64,000 bases of DNA. Origin: Mycolicibacterium novocastrense. GTDB lineage: Bacteria > Actinomycetota > Actinomycetes > Mycobacteriales > Mycobacteriaceae. This document shows, piece by piece, positions 34,601 through 43,323 of this stretch (position 1 is the stretch's first letter; every line of letters starts with the position of its first letter). A program made the translations under genes and the position numbers. A model generated the notes under the pieces. That model had not been told where the DNA came from. It was given only the letters and a program-made list of their open reading frames with translations, and ran no database searches. The stretch spans positions 186,001 through 250,000 of the forward strand of contig NZ_BCTA01000002.1 of assembly GCF_001570485.1 (NCBI RefSeq), given 5' to 3'.

Positions 34601-36169
34601 ATGCGAAACATCCCGGTCGAGCTGAGGAAACGCTACGAAGAAGAGGGCTGGTGGACCCGCGACACGCTCGGTGAACTGCTCGCCCGGCACCTGACGGCCA
34701 ATCCCGACACCGGCTTCTGGGTGCACTCGGATGTGCGCCCGTTCGCGGGCACGTTCGCCGATGTCGAACTGCAGGCCCGTCGCCTCGCGGCGGGGCTGCA
34801 CCGGCGCGGCGTCGGCCCCGGCGACGTGGTCGCCCTGCAGCTGCCGAACTGGATGGAAGCGGCCGTCGCGTTCTGGGCGGCGGCGTTCCTCGGCGCGGTC
34901 GTCGTGCCGATCGTGCACTTCTACGGCCGCAGGGAACTCGGCCACATCCTGTCGACGTCGCGGCCGAAGGTGTTCATCACCGCCGAGGAGTTCGGCCGGA
35001 TGAAATTCCAGCCCGACCTGGCTGCCGATGTCCCGATCGTCGGCCTGGTCGGTGACAACTTCGCCGAGCTCCTCGACGACGAGCCGCTCGCGGGCACGCT
35101 GCCCGCCGATCCGGCCAGCCCGGCGCTGATCGCGTTCACCTCGGGCACCACGAGCAACCCCAAGGGCGTCATCCACAGCCACCAGACGCTGGGTTTCGAG
35201 ACGCGCCAGTTGCTCGCGAACTATCCCGAGAACCGGGGCCGGCAGCTGACCGCGACGCCGATCGGCCACTTCATCGGCATGCTGGGTGCCTTCCTCATCC
35301 CGGTGCTCGAGGGTGCCCCGATCGACCTCTGCGATGTGTGGGATCCGGGCAAGGTCCTCAAACTCATCGAGACCGAGGGGCTGTCGATCGGCGGCGGCCC
35401 GCCGTACTTCGTCACCAGCCTGCTCGACCACCCCGACTGCACCGACGCGCACCGGTCAAAGTTCACCACCGTCGGACTCGGCGGTTCGACCGTCCCGGCA
35501 GCGGTCACCCGCCGGCTCGCCGACCTGGGCTTCTTCGTATTCCGCTCCTATGGCAGCACCGAGCATCCGTCGATCACCGGATCGCGGCCCACGGCGCCGG
35601 AGGACAAGCGGCTCTACACCGACGGGGACCCTCGTCCGGGCGTGGAGATCAAGCTCACCGAGGAAGGCGAAATCCTCTCCCGCGGCCCGGACCTATGCCT
35701 GGGCTACACCGACGACGAGCTGACCAGGCGCGCGTTTGACGACGACGGCTGGTATCACACCGGCGACATCGGCGTGCTCGACGAGGACGGTTACCTGACG
35801 ATCACCGACCGCAAGGCCGACGTCATCATCCGCGGTGGCGAGAACATCTCCGCGCTCGAGGTCGAGGAGGTGCTGCTGAGCATGCCGGCCGTGGCCGAGG
35901 CGGTGGTGGTGGCCGCGCCCGACACCCGGCTCGGTGAGCGCACCGCGGCGGTGCTGCGCATCCGTGACGGGCACGCGATACCCACGCTCGACGATGTCCG
36001 TGCGCACTTCAAGGCCGCCGGCATCGCGGTCCAGAAGTGGCCCGAAGATTTGCACCAGGTACCGGCCGGGCAGGACTACCCCCGCACGGCCAGCGGCAAG
36101 GTCCAGAAGTTCCGCGTGCGGGAAGAGGTCCGAGCGAACAGCGCGGCCGCCCGTACACCAGGGTCGTGA
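34601..36169 (+). CDS. Acyl-CoA synthetase (AMP-binding, FadD-like)
   Basis: 522 residues of the ANL superfamily. P-loop FTSGTTSNPKG near residue 180, FRSYGSTEHPSITGS (A5-like), WYHTGDIGVLDEDGYLTITDRKAD hinge and catalytic Lys in TASGKVQKF near residue 498. It should activate a carboxylic acid to acyl-CoA via acyl-AMP; cyclohexanecarboxylate-CoA-ligase-like enzymes look similar. It is the first gene of the plus-strand string ligase, amidohydrolase, ligase, Mce-associated proteins. Confidence 0.93.
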   Translation: MRNIPVELRKRYEEEGWWTRDTLGELLARHLTANPDTGFWVHSDVRPFAGTFADVELQARRLAAGLHRRGVGPGDVVALQLPNWMEAAVAFWAAAFLGAVVVPIVHFYGRRELGHILSTSRPKVFITAEEFGRMKFQPDLAADVPIVGLVGDNFAELLDDEPLAGTLPADPASPALIAFTSGTTSNPKGVIHSHQTLGFETRQLLANYPENRGRQLTATPIGHFIGMLGAFLIPVLEGAPIDLCDVWDPGKVLKLIETEGLSIGGGPPYFVTSLLDHPDCTDAHRSKFTTVGLGGSTVPAAVTRRLADLGFFVFRSYGSTEHPSITGSRPTAPEDKRLYTDGDPRPGVEIKLTEEGEILSRGPDLCLGYTDDELTRRAFDDDGWYHTGDIGVLDEDGYLTITDRKADVIIRGGENISALEVEEVLLSMPAVAEAVVVAAPDTRLGERTAAVLRIRDGHAIPTLDDVRAHFKAAGIAVQKWPEDLHQVPAGQDYPRTASGKVQKFRVREEVRANSAAARTPGS

Positions 36170-36259
36170 TTCGAGGGTGGCCCACAGGCCTGGGGCACCA
36201 CTTGCGAGCTGGATTGGCGCGCCGTGCGGGCCCAGGGACGTTGCGAACCCGACGTTTGT

Positions 36260-36274
36260 GAGAATAGGATTCTC
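36260..36274. promoter_or_regulatory. GAGAAY-N3-RTTCTC operator candidate
   Basis: GAGAAT, three bases (AGG), ATTCTC: perfect 15-base palindrome 23 bases before the amidohydrolase ATG, where a repressor would block transcription. Confidence 0.55.
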
Positions 36275-36296
36275 CCGAGAGGATAAGGAGCGTTCC

Positions 36297-37487
36297 ATGG
36301 GGCAACTTTCACACCGGGTCGACATCCCGTTTCCGCTGTTCGATGCGGACAACCATCTCTACGAGCCGCCCGAGGCGATGACCAAGTACCTCCCGAAGGA
36401 GTACGCCGACGTCGTCCAGTACGTCGAGGTCAACGGCCGCACCAAGATCGCGATCAAGGGCCAGATCAGCAACTACATCCCCAATCCGACGTTCTCGGTG
36501 GTCGCCAAGCCGGGGGCCTGGGAGGAGTACTTCAAGTTCGGCAACCCCGACGGCAAGAGCAAGCGCGAGCTGTTCGGCGAGCCGATGCGGTCCATCCCGG
36601 CGTTCTTCGAGCCCGCCCCCCGCCTCGAGCTGATGGACCAGCTGGGCGTTGACCGCTCGCTGATGTTCCCGACCCTGGCCAGCCTGATCGAGGAGCGACT
36701 GCGCGACGACCCGGTCGCCATCCACGTGATCATCCACTCGCTGAACCAATGGCTCGACGAGGTCTGGGGCTTCAACTACCAGAACCGCATCTTCACCACC
36801 CCGGTCATCACACTGCCGATTGTCGAGAAGGCAATCGAGGAGTTGGACTGGGCCGTCAAGCGCGGTGCTCGCGCGATCCTGGTCCGCCCCGCTCCGGTGC
36901 CCGGATTCCGCGGACCGCGGTCGTTCGCGCTGCCGGAGTTCGACCCGTTCTGGGAGAAGTGCGTCGAGTACGACGTGTTCGTCGGCATGCACTCCTCGGA
37001 CAGCGGTTACTCGCGCTACACGTCGGAGTGGGACGGCGCCGCGCAGGAGATGCTGCCGTTCCAGACCAACGCGATGTCGATCCTCAACGAGTGGCGCCCG
37101 ATCCAGGATGCGGTGGCCTCGTGGGTGATTCACGGCGCGTTGTTCCGACACCCGAAGCTCAAGGTCGGCATCGTCGAGGCCGGCTCCAAGTGGATGTTCC
37201 CGCTGCTGGACTCGATGGCCGAGGTGTACAAGAAAGCACCCGAGGCGTTCCTCGGTAACCCGATCGAAGAGATCAAGAACCGCATCTTCGTCAGCCCGTT
37301 CTACGAGGAGGGCATCGACGATCTGATCAACCTGATCGGCGTCGACCAGGTGCTCTACGGTTCGGACTGGCCGCATCCTGAGGGTCTCGCGGAGCCGACC
37401 CACTACGTGACCGCGCTCGAGCATCTGTCTGTCGAGGATCAAGCGAAGATCATGGGCGGCAACCTGGGCCGCCTCGTCACGGTGTGA
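36297..37487 (+). CDS. Amidohydrolase-2 family (TIM-barrel) hydrolase/decarboxylase
   Basis: 396 residues from ATG 36297 with AAGGAG six bases upstream; the longer frame is a shadow of the ligase gene. N-terminal DADNHLYEPP (first metal site, with Asn replacing the first His of the usual HxH/ExH), then VGMHSSD, VEAGSKWM and the late GSDWPHPEG, which contains the conserved Asp. Family members act as hydrolases or decarboxylases. Its GTGA overlap with the next ligase shows coupling. Confidence 0.88.
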   Translation: MGQLSHRVDIPFPLFDADNHLYEPPEAMTKYLPKEYADVVQYVEVNGRTKIAIKGQISNYIPNPTFSVVAKPGAWEEYFKFGNPDGKSKRELFGEPMRSIPAFFEPAPRLELMDQLGVDRSLMFPTLASLIEERLRDDPVAIHVIIHSLNQWLDEVWGFNYQNRIFTTPVITLPIVEKAIEELDWAVKRGARAILVRPAPVPGFRGPRSFALPEFDPFWEKCVEYDVFVGMHSSDSGYSRYTSEWDGAAQEMLPFQTNAMSILNEWRPIQDAVASWVIHGALFRHPKLKVGIVEAGSKWMFPLLDSMAEVYKKAPEAFLGNPIEEIKNRIFVSPFYEEGIDDLINLIGVDQVLYGSDWPHPEGLAEPTHYVTALEHLSVEDQAKIMGGNLGRLVTV

Positions 37488-38959
37488 CCTACCGGGAGAT
37501 CTACCGGACCATCCCCGAGATGGTCTTGAGCGCGGCGGACCGCTTCGGCGACGCGGAAGCGGTCGTCGACGGTCCGCTGCGCCTCACCTTCACCGAACTG
37601 GTGCATCGAATCCGATGCGCCGCAGGCGCGTTCAACGAGTTCGGCATCGCCAAGGGCGAGCGCGTCGCCCTCTGGGCACCGAACTCCGCGGACTGGATCG
37701 TCGCCGCCTTCGGGCTGCTGACGGCCGGTGGCGTGTTGGTGCCGGTCAACACCCGGTTCAAGTCCGAGGAGGCCGCCGACATCATCGGCCGCAGCGGGGC
37801 CAAGGCCGTGCTGGTCCAGAAGAACTTCCTCGGTCTGGACTACTCGCTGCCATTCCCGGAGCCGGCCCGACGCCCGCCCGTCATCGACCTCAAATCCGGC
37901 TTCCTGTCCAGCGGCGCACCGTTCGAGCGGGAGGTCGACGGCGCCGACATCGCCGACGTGATCTTCACGTCGGGAACCACGGGAAAACCCAAGGGCGCGA
38001 TGATGAACCATCGGCAGACCCTGCGCGCGTACGAGGAGTGGGCGACGCTCGCAGACCTGCGCGAGGGCGACCGCTACCTGATGATCAACCCGTACTTCCA
38101 CACGTTCGGGCTCAAGGCCGGGCTCATCGCGTCGTTCCTGCGCGGCGCGACCATGCTGCCGGTGCCGGCCTTCGACGTCGACCTCGTCGTGGACCTGATC
38201 GATCGCGAACGCATCACGGTGCTGCCCGGCCCACCGACGCTCTACCACTCACTGCTCACAGTCGCCGACAAGGACCGGCTCGTGAGCCTGCGGGCGGGCG
38301 TGACAGGAGCGGCCGACATCCCGGTCGAGCTGATCCGGCGCATCCACGACGAACTGCCGTTCCAGACGCTGATGACGGGTTACGGGCTCACCGAGGCGGG
38401 CAATGTCACGCTGTCACGGCCCGGTGATTCGTTCGCCGACGTCGCGACCACGGCGGGCGTGCCGTGCGAGGACGTGGAGGTCCGCATCGCCGACGACGGC
38501 GAGGTGCTGGTGCGCGGATACAACGTCATGCAGGGCTACCTCGACGACCCCGACGCGACGGCCAAGGCGATCGACGCTGACGGGTGGCTGCACACCGGCG
38601 ATCTCGGTGAATTCACCGACACGGGCCGGCTGCGGATCGTCGGGCGCAAGAAGGACATGTTCATCGTGGGCGGCTTCAACGCTTACCCTGCGGAGATCGA
38701 GGGACTCCTCTTGAAGCATCCGGCGGTCGCCCAAGCGGCGGTCATCGGCGTGCCCGACGACCGATTGGGAGAGGTCGGTATGGCGTTCGTCGTCCGCCAG
38801 CAGGATCACGACTCTGTCACGGATAACGACCTCATATCGTGGAGCCGCGAGCAAATGGCCGGTTTCAAGGTGCCACGATATGTAGAGTTTCTCGACGAGT
38901 TGCCGTTGAACGCCACCGGCAAGGTCATGAAAGACCGCCTTCACCACAATCACGGCTGA
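37484..38959 (+). CDS. Acyl-CoA synthetase, FadD3-like
   Basis: 491 residues from GTG 37484 (GTGA overlap). P-loop FTSGTTGKPKG near residue 162, YGLTEAGN, WLHTGDLGEFTDTGRLRIVGRKKDM and catalytic Lys in NATGKVMKDR near 482. The overall look (short N-terminus, GFNAYPAEIE) resembles FadD3/FadD17, which activate steroid-derived acids; substrate assignment is inference from that resemblance and the cluster. Confidence 0.92.
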   Translation: MTYREIYRTIPEMVLSAADRFGDAEAVVDGPLRLTFTELVHRIRCAAGAFNEFGIAKGERVALWAPNSADWIVAAFGLLTAGGVLVPVNTRFKSEEAADIIGRSGAKAVLVQKNFLGLDYSLPFPEPARRPPVIDLKSGFLSSGAPFEREVDGADIADVIFTSGTTGKPKGAMMNHRQTLRAYEEWATLADLREGDRYLMINPYFHTFGLKAGLIASFLRGATMLPVPAFDVDLVVDLIDRERITVLPGPPTLYHSLLTVADKDRLVSLRAGVTGAADIPVELIRRIHDELPFQTLMTGYGLTEAGNVTLSRPGDSFADVATTAGVPCEDVEVRIADDGEVLVRGYNVMQGYLDDPDATAKAIDADGWLHTGDLGEFTDTGRLRIVGRKKDMFIVGGFNAYPAEIEGLLLKHPAVAQAAVIGVPDDRLGEVGMAFVVRQQDHDSVTDNDLISWSREQMAGFKVPRYVEFLDELPLNATGKVMKDRLHHNHG

Positions 38960-39103
38960 GCAAGCGCACAGCGTGTGAATAACATTTCCGCAGGAAAGAC
39001 GGCTTTGCCGTAGGGGTGCGGCGGCAGGTATCGTCGCCGCCGTAGTCAAAAATTGATAACGGCATTCTCGCAGAGTGGACACGTCATAGACAAGGAGGTT
39101 GCT

Positions 39104-40012
39104 GTGCCGTCATTCAGGCGCCGCGCGTCGGTGATCGACGCGGATCGCGTCACCGAACCGCCTCAGCAAGATCATGAGCGGTCGGCAGGTGCGGACGAGG
39201 CGCTCGCTCTCGCGGAGGAGGCGGAGGCCGAAGCGGCCGAGGCGGAGGCGATCGCCGCCGCCGCCCGTGCTCGAGCCAAGGCCATCCGGTTGCGCCGGCA
39301 GGCTGCCGAGGCGAAAGGTTCCCCAGCAGCCGAAGAGACTGTTGAGTCGGCCGACTCGAAGACCACGGCCGGGGAGACCCCGGACGTCGCGACGGACACC
39401 GAAGCGGAGGCGGCGGGCGATACCGATGCTGCGTCCGACGACGATGCGGCCCGCGACGAAGCGGTCGGCGACGAAGTTGCCGCGACCGAGGCAGCCGAGA
39501 TGTCGAAGCGCCGCCTGCGGATGCCGCGGATTCGATGGAAGATCGTCGCCGCGGTCGTCGCTGTCCTGCTGATCCTGTGGTTCGGCGCCGCGAGCGGTTA
39601 CATGGTGTGGCAGCACCGGCAGGCACAACAGGTACAGCAGCGCACCGCCGAGTACGTCGCCGCGGCGCGTCAGAGTGTCGTCACGTTGATGTCATTGGAC
39701 TTCAACAAGGCGAAGGAAGACGTGCAGCGCATCATCGACAATTCGACCGGGGAATTCAAACAGGACTTCCAGGACCAGGCGGAGGATTTCGCGAAGGTGG
39801 CGCAGGAATCCAAGGTCGTCACTGAGGTCACGGTCAATGTGGCGGCGGTGAAGTCGATGACAGACACCGGCGCCACCGCGATCGTGTCGGCCACCTCGCG
39901 CGTCACCAATAGCGCGGGGGCCAACCAGGAGCCGCGCGCGTGGCGTTTATTGGTGGATCTGGTCCGCGAGGATGATCAGATCAAGATGTCGAAAGTCGAG
40001 TTCGTGCCGTGA
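39104..40012 (+). CDS. Mce-associated membrane protein
   Basis: 302 residues from GTG 39104 with AAGGAGG five bases upstream. Acidic, Ala/Glu-rich cytoplasmic part (residues 25-140, coiled-coil prone), one membrane helix (IVAAVVAVLLILWFGAASGYMVW, about 162-184) and an exported NTF2-like domain. This layout is that of Mce-associated (Mam) proteins, which stabilise Mce complexes. In mycobacteria they usually lie next to mceF; here they are 13 kb away. The next gene begins within its stop (GTGA). Confidence 0.85.
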   Translation: MPSFRRRASVIDADRVTEPPQQDHERSAGADEALALAEEAEAEAAEAEAIAAAARARAKAIRLRRQAAEAKGSPAAEETVESADSKTTAGETPDVATDTEAEAAGDTDAASDDDAARDEAVGDEVAATEAAEMSKRRLRMPRIRWKIVAAVVAVLLILWFGAASGYMVWQHRQAQQVQQRTAEYVAAARQSVVTLMSLDFNKAKEDVQRIIDNSTGEFKQDFQDQAEDFAKVAQESKVVTEVTVNVAAVKSMTDTGATAIVSATSRVTNSAGANQEPRAWRLLVDLVREDDQIKMSKVEFVP

Positions 40013-40668
40013 CCGCCGACGCGAAGACAAATGCCGAAGACACCTTGACCGAGGCCGCGACAAGGGAGAACATGTCGATTTCCGAAGGGGCTGACTCGAC
40101 CGCTGAAGGGTCGGACTCGGCCGCCGCGGACGAGACGATGACCGGAAGGCCTCCCGGTGCCGGTCGCAGAACGGTGCAGGCGGCGCGCAAACGCGTGGGC
40201 GCCATTGTCCTGACCGTCCTGCTGCTGGCGTCAGCCGGTATCGCGGCATGGCTCTACTTCGGCGAATATCGGACCGACCAGCAGACGGACGCCCAGTCGC
40301 GGCAAGTGGTGCTGGATGCGGCGACATCGGGGACCAACGCGTTGCTGTCCTACTCGCCGGACACCCTGGAAAAGGACTTCGCGGCAGCCAAGTCGAATCT
40401 CACCGGCGACTTCTTGAACTACTACACGCAGTTCACCCAAGAGATCGTCACGCCCGCCGCGAAACAGAAACAGGTCAAGACAAGCGCAGCCGTGGTGCAG
40501 GCCGCCGTTTCGAAAATGGAGCCGAGTTCTGCGGAGGTGTTGGTCTTCGTCAACCAGAACACCACTAGCAAAGAGAATCCGGACGGCGCCTTCGCCGCGA
40601 GCGCCGTCAAGGTCGGTTTAACGAAGGTCGATGACCGTTGGCTGATCAACGCCTTCGAACCCGTGTAG
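40009..40668 (+). CDS. Mce-associated membrane protein
   Basis: 219 residues: hydrophilic N-terminus, membrane helix (VGAIVLTVLLLASAGIAAWLYF, about 63-84) and a periplasmic NTF2-like domain ending WLINAFEPV. GTG 40009 overlaps the previous stop. With the preceding protein it makes the usual pair of Mam proteins and is expected to work with the Mce complex encoded at 16563-26102. Confidence 0.85.
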   Translation: MTADAKTNAEDTLTEAATRENMSISEGADSTAEGSDSAAADETMTGRPPGAGRRTVQAARKRVGAIVLTVLLLASAGIAAWLYFGEYRTDQQTDAQSRQVVLDAATSGTNALLSYSPDTLEKDFAAAKSNLTGDFLNYYTQFTQEIVTPAAKQKQVKTSAAVVQAAVSKMEPSSAEVLVFVNQNTTSKENPDGAFAASAVKVGLTKVDDRWLINAFEPV

Positions 40669-40671
40669 CGT
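40666..40671 (+). promoter_or_regulatory. -10 box of a leaderless promoter
   Basis: TAGCGT, six bases, then GTG 40678, without a ribosome site between them. Suggests a leaderless mRNA for the IspD-like gene. Confidence 0.45.
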
Positions 40672-40677
40672 AGCGCG

Positions 40678-41379
40678 GTGGTGACGCCGCCCGACCAACA
40701 GCCGTCGGCGATTGTGCAGCTGCCGACCAAAGCCGAGGACAGTGCCGCGGCCGGCTTGGAGTCGCTGGCGGGGCAGGCCCCATTGCTGCGCGTCATCGAC
40801 ACGATGCTCGAGCTTGCGGTCGAGCGGATCGTGGTGGTGACCGGTGAAGCCATCGCCGATGCGGTCCGCGGCGTGCTCACAGAACACGACGCGGCGTTGC
40901 AACTGGTGGCTGTCCCGGAGCCGGCCACACCGATGCGGTTTCTAGCCGCCGGGCTCGAAAAGGTTGTGCGGGAGCACCCAGCCGGCCGGTGGGTGCTCGT
41001 GCACGATCTCCGCCAGCCGCTTGCGTCTGTTCAGGTGGTCGATCGGGTGCTTGCCCGGTTGCGGCAAGGTGATCCCGTCGTGCTGCCCGCCCAGCCGGTG
41101 ACTGACAGCGTCAAGGCCGTCGACGAACGCGGCATCGTGATTGCGACGCTGGACAGGTCGACGCTGCATGCGGTGCAGTATCCGCGAGGTTTCGCGGTCT
41201 CCCGGCTCGCCCAGCTGCTACGCTCGACCGTCGAACCGGAAGTAGAGGACCTCGACGCGACAGTTCTGGCGCGCGGGCCGATCACCCTGGTTGACGGCGA
41301 CAGCGAGGCGTTTGTCGGCGAACTGCCTCGCGACGCGCCGTTCTTGGAGACGCTCATCGCGACGCACCGCCTCAGTTGA
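40678..41379 (+). CDS. Degenerate IspD-like nucleotidyltransferase homologue
   Basis: 233 residues. The middle and C-terminal parts follow IspD (2-C-methyl-D-erythritol 4-phosphate cytidylyltransferase): VLVHDLRQPLASVQVVDRVL, DSVKAVDERGIVIATLDRSTLHAVQYPRGF, LVDGDSEAF. The N-terminal nucleotide-binding motif AAGxGxR is missing and the HDAAR motif reads HDLRQ. It is probably not a cytidylyltransferase, perhaps a regulatory or evolved paralogue. It converges on, and overlaps by eight bases, the better preserved IspD homologue. Confidence 0.75.
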   Translation: MVTPPDQQPSAIVQLPTKAEDSAAAGLESLAGQAPLLRVIDTMLELAVERIVVVTGEAIADAVRGVLTEHDAALQLVAVPEPATPMRFLAAGLEKVVREHPAGRWVLVHDLRQPLASVQVVDRVLARLRQGDPVVLPAQPVTDSVKAVDERGIVIATLDRSTLHAVQYPRGFAVSRLAQLLRSTVEPEVEDLDATVLARGPITLVDGDSEAFVGELPRDAPFLETLIATHRLS

Positions 41380-42079
41380 ATCTGCATCGAAGTAAGTGCC
41401 CGGCAAGGGCGATGTCACGGCGGTACGTCACCTTGATGTTGCGGTGTTCGCCGCGAAAAGTGCGGACCTCGATGTCGGTGAATCTCTCGATGCACGAGGA
41501 TGTGTCGGTGCCCTCGAACTGTTCCCTCTCCGCTGCTCGATACGCCTCGAGCAGCGGCGCAGCGCGGAACGCTTGTGGCGTCTGGACTCGGACCAGCGCG
41601 GGCGCCTCGACCGCCTCGCGCCCGTCGGTGAGCACGTCTGGCAGAGGCAGGGCCGGAACGGCGCCGCCGAACTCGCGGGCCACCTGCAACGCGGAAAGAA
41701 ACATGTCGGGGCCCGCGACGGGCCGGGCAGCGTCGTGGATCAGGACCACGTCGGTTGAACCCGTTTCGATGTCGTCGGCCAGATAGCTCAGCACATTCAG
41801 TTCCGAGCGGTGGCGGGTGTCGCCACCCTCAACCAGTTCGATTACAGCGCCAGCCAACTCCCGCTCGGTCAGGTCCTCGGCGAGGCCTCGCTCCCCTCGC
41901 CGGTGAACCAGAACGATTCGCCCGACCTCGGCAAGCTCAGTCAAGGTGTTCAATGACCAGAACACCATGGGGCGGTCGGCGATCGGGAGGTAGGCCTTGT
42001 TGCCGTCGGCGCCCACCCGCGTGCCGATTCCCGCGGCCAGCACCACAGCCACGGCGGAGGGATCCGGCGTCGCATTCAC
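41372..42079 (-). CDS. IspD-family cytidylyltransferase homologue
   Basis: 235 residues from GTG 42079. The active-site pieces are present: VVLAAGIGTRVGADGNKAYLPIADRPM, GGDTRHRS, HDAARPV and VQTPQAFR. IspD makes CDP-methylerythritol in isoprenoid synthesis. IspF, the usual neighbour, is absent, and the main mycobacterial ispD normally lies beside ispF and cysS, so this may be a second copy acting on another substrate (for example ribitol phosphate). Hence no symbol is given. Confidence 0.8.
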   Translation of the reverse strand: MNATPDPSAVAVVLAAGIGTRVGADGNKAYLPIADRPMVFWSLNTLTELAEVGRIVLVHRRGERGLAEDLTERELAGAVIELVEGGDTRHRSELNVLSYLADDIETGSTDVVLIHDAARPVAGPDMFLSALQVAREFGGAVPALPLPDVLTDGREAVEAPALVRVQTPQAFRAAPLLEAYRAAEREQFEGTDTSSCIERFTDIEVRTFRGEHRNIKVTYRRDIALAGHLLRCRFN

Positions 42080-42144
42080 CTCTGTATCTTGGCACCGGTC
42101 GAAGGGCTGAACCGCTACGGGGCGCACCCGGCGGTCGCCCGCCG

Positions 42145-42492
42145 CTAGATGATGAACTGGCTCGCGTACTCGGGGCAATAGAACTGCACGGCGTCCGCAA
42201 TGAAGATCGCGGTCTGCCTCGGCGAGAAGGCCGACCCTTCGTGCTGCAAGGTGCCGTTCAGAATGGCGTCGTGAACCTCCGCAGGCGACATGCCGGCGTC
42301 GAAATGCGCGCATGTCTCTTTGGCCCTATTGATCGTACGCTCCTGCCCCCCGAAATTGATCCCGTCGTCGAAGAGCTTGCGACTGAATGCGTCGTCGGTC
42401 GCGTCCGCTGCGGCGTGTCCGGGGATAGTGACACCCAGGCTGACAAGCGCTATTGCCGTGCCGACGCATTTGATGATGAGGCGAACGATCAT
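42145..42492 (-). CDS. DUF732 exported protein
   Basis: 115 residues: signal peptide (LIIKCVGTAIALVSLGVTIPGHAAA), then the DUF732 pattern DDAFSRKLFDDGINF...AKETCAHFDAGMSPAEVHDAI...FIADAVQFYCPEY with two Cys forming the expected disulfide. Small DUF732 proteins are numerous in mycobacteria and have no known activity. Monocistronic, GAGGAG upstream. Confidence 0.85.
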   Translation of the reverse strand: MIVRLIIKCVGTAIALVSLGVTIPGHAAADATDDAFSRKLFDDGINFGGQERTINRAKETCAHFDAGMSPAEVHDAILNGTLQHEGSAFSPRQTAIFIADAVQFYCPEYASQFII

Positions 42493-42625
42493 GTTGAAGA
42501 CTCCTCAGTCGAACCGACACGCGACGCCGATCCCAGCCAGAGTAATGATATCCGAGCGCACTCACTCTGAAACGTGTCAGTCGCCTACGGTGCGCGTCGA
42601 GTTGGCGGGACGTCCGCGTTCGAGA

Positions 42626-42745
42626 TCAGTCTTCGGCGTGGCGGTTCTGGTCCCAGCGCTCGAGGCGGGCCTGCAGGTCGTGGATGCACAGCGCCGCAAG
42701 CGGTGCCTCCACGGTCATGCAGACGACCACCAGTAGCGCCGTCAT
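42626..42745 (-). CDS. 39-residue small membrane-like protein coupled to the BTAD gene
   Basis: ATG 42745 overlaps the stop of the upstream BTAD-type gene as ATGA, with GAGAGAG just before it. The product begins MTALLVVVCMTVEAPLAALC and continues HDLQARLERWDQNRHAED: one hydrophobic helix and a charged amphipathic tail. Alternatively it is the frameshifted end of the BTAD gene, since one missing base would join the frames. I prefer a separate gene because the start is well placed and the sequence does not look like a BTAD C-terminus. Confidence 0.5.
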   Translation of the reverse strand: MTALLVVVCMTVEAPLAALCIHDLQARLERWDQNRHAED

Positions 42746-43323
42746 CGCTCTCTCGATTCGTCGGCGTCGTGGCGCGATGACACCTGCGCACGCCGGGAGT
42801 GCGCGGTCCGTCGCACCGCACACGACGTGTTCGGCGCACGGCTGTCGACTCCGTGACCAAGCATCTCGAAGGCCGACATCCGGATTCCGTGGTAGCGGCC
42901 GCGCTCGCCGTTCACCCACGGCTCGGTCCACCTGTCGAGCAGTTCCCCGGCGCGCAGCAACGGCAGCAGGTCGCTGACGAGCCGACGGTTGATCCCTCCC
43001 ACTAGCAATTTCTCGATCAGGTCGACCGAGTCGTGCCAGTCGACCGAGACGTCGTGGTTCAGCCGGAGGTACTGCGGGTCGACGGTCAGCAGTTCCTCGA
43101 CGCCCAGTGGGCGCAGCCGCCACATCGCCGAGCGCAGGCTCGCGACCGCCCGTCGCGTCTGCGCGTGGGGCCACAGCGTGGCACACACCCAGAGTCGGTG
43201 TACGGGCTTGCGTTTAAGCGCGGCGAGCGCGATCAGCCGCTGACACGCGGGCGGCAGCTCGACGGGCCGGCCATCGCGGTGGACGGCGAATCCACCGAGG
43301 AGGTGCAGCGACAACTGGTTCAC
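42742..43323 (-). CDS. BTAD/SARP-type transcriptional activator domain protein, short form
   Basis: 193 residues from GTG 43323. It starts like the winged-helix/BTAD regulators (LSLHLLGGFAVHRDGRPVELPPACQRLIALAALKRKPVHRLWVCATLWPHAQTRRAVASLRSAMWRLR) and continues into the helical BTAD part (LLPLLRAGELLDRWTEPWVNGERGRYHGIRMSAFEMLGH). The last ~35 residues are basic and do not match the family, which is usually longer. It may be truncated or shifted near 42870. Regulatory role inferred only. Confidence 0.7.
   Translation of the reverse strand: MNQLSLHLLGGFAVHRDGRPVELPPACQRLIALAALKRKPVHRLWVCATLWPHAQTRRAVASLRSAMWRLRPLGVEELLTVDPQYLRLNHDVSVDWHDSVDLIEKLLVGGINRRLVSDLLPLLRAGELLDRWTEPWVNGERGRYHGIRMSAFEMLGHGVDSRAPNTSCAVRRTAHSRRAQVSSRHDADESRER

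Noticed and set aside
33791..35452. 553-codon reading of the crotonase gene extended upstream
   Set aside because: The extra N-terminus is a shadow of the acyl-CoA ligase; ATG 34507 has a ribosome site and gives the normal crotonase length.
11288..36274. KstR or KstR2 cholesterol-regulon boxes
   Set aside because: The repeated motif has the core GAGAAY/RTTCTC; the AACnnGTT and CAAGnnCTTG cores of those regulators were not found at these promoters.
42742..43323. Full-length SARP regulator
   Set aside because: Too short, with an atypical tail; listed as a short or damaged BTAD protein instead.
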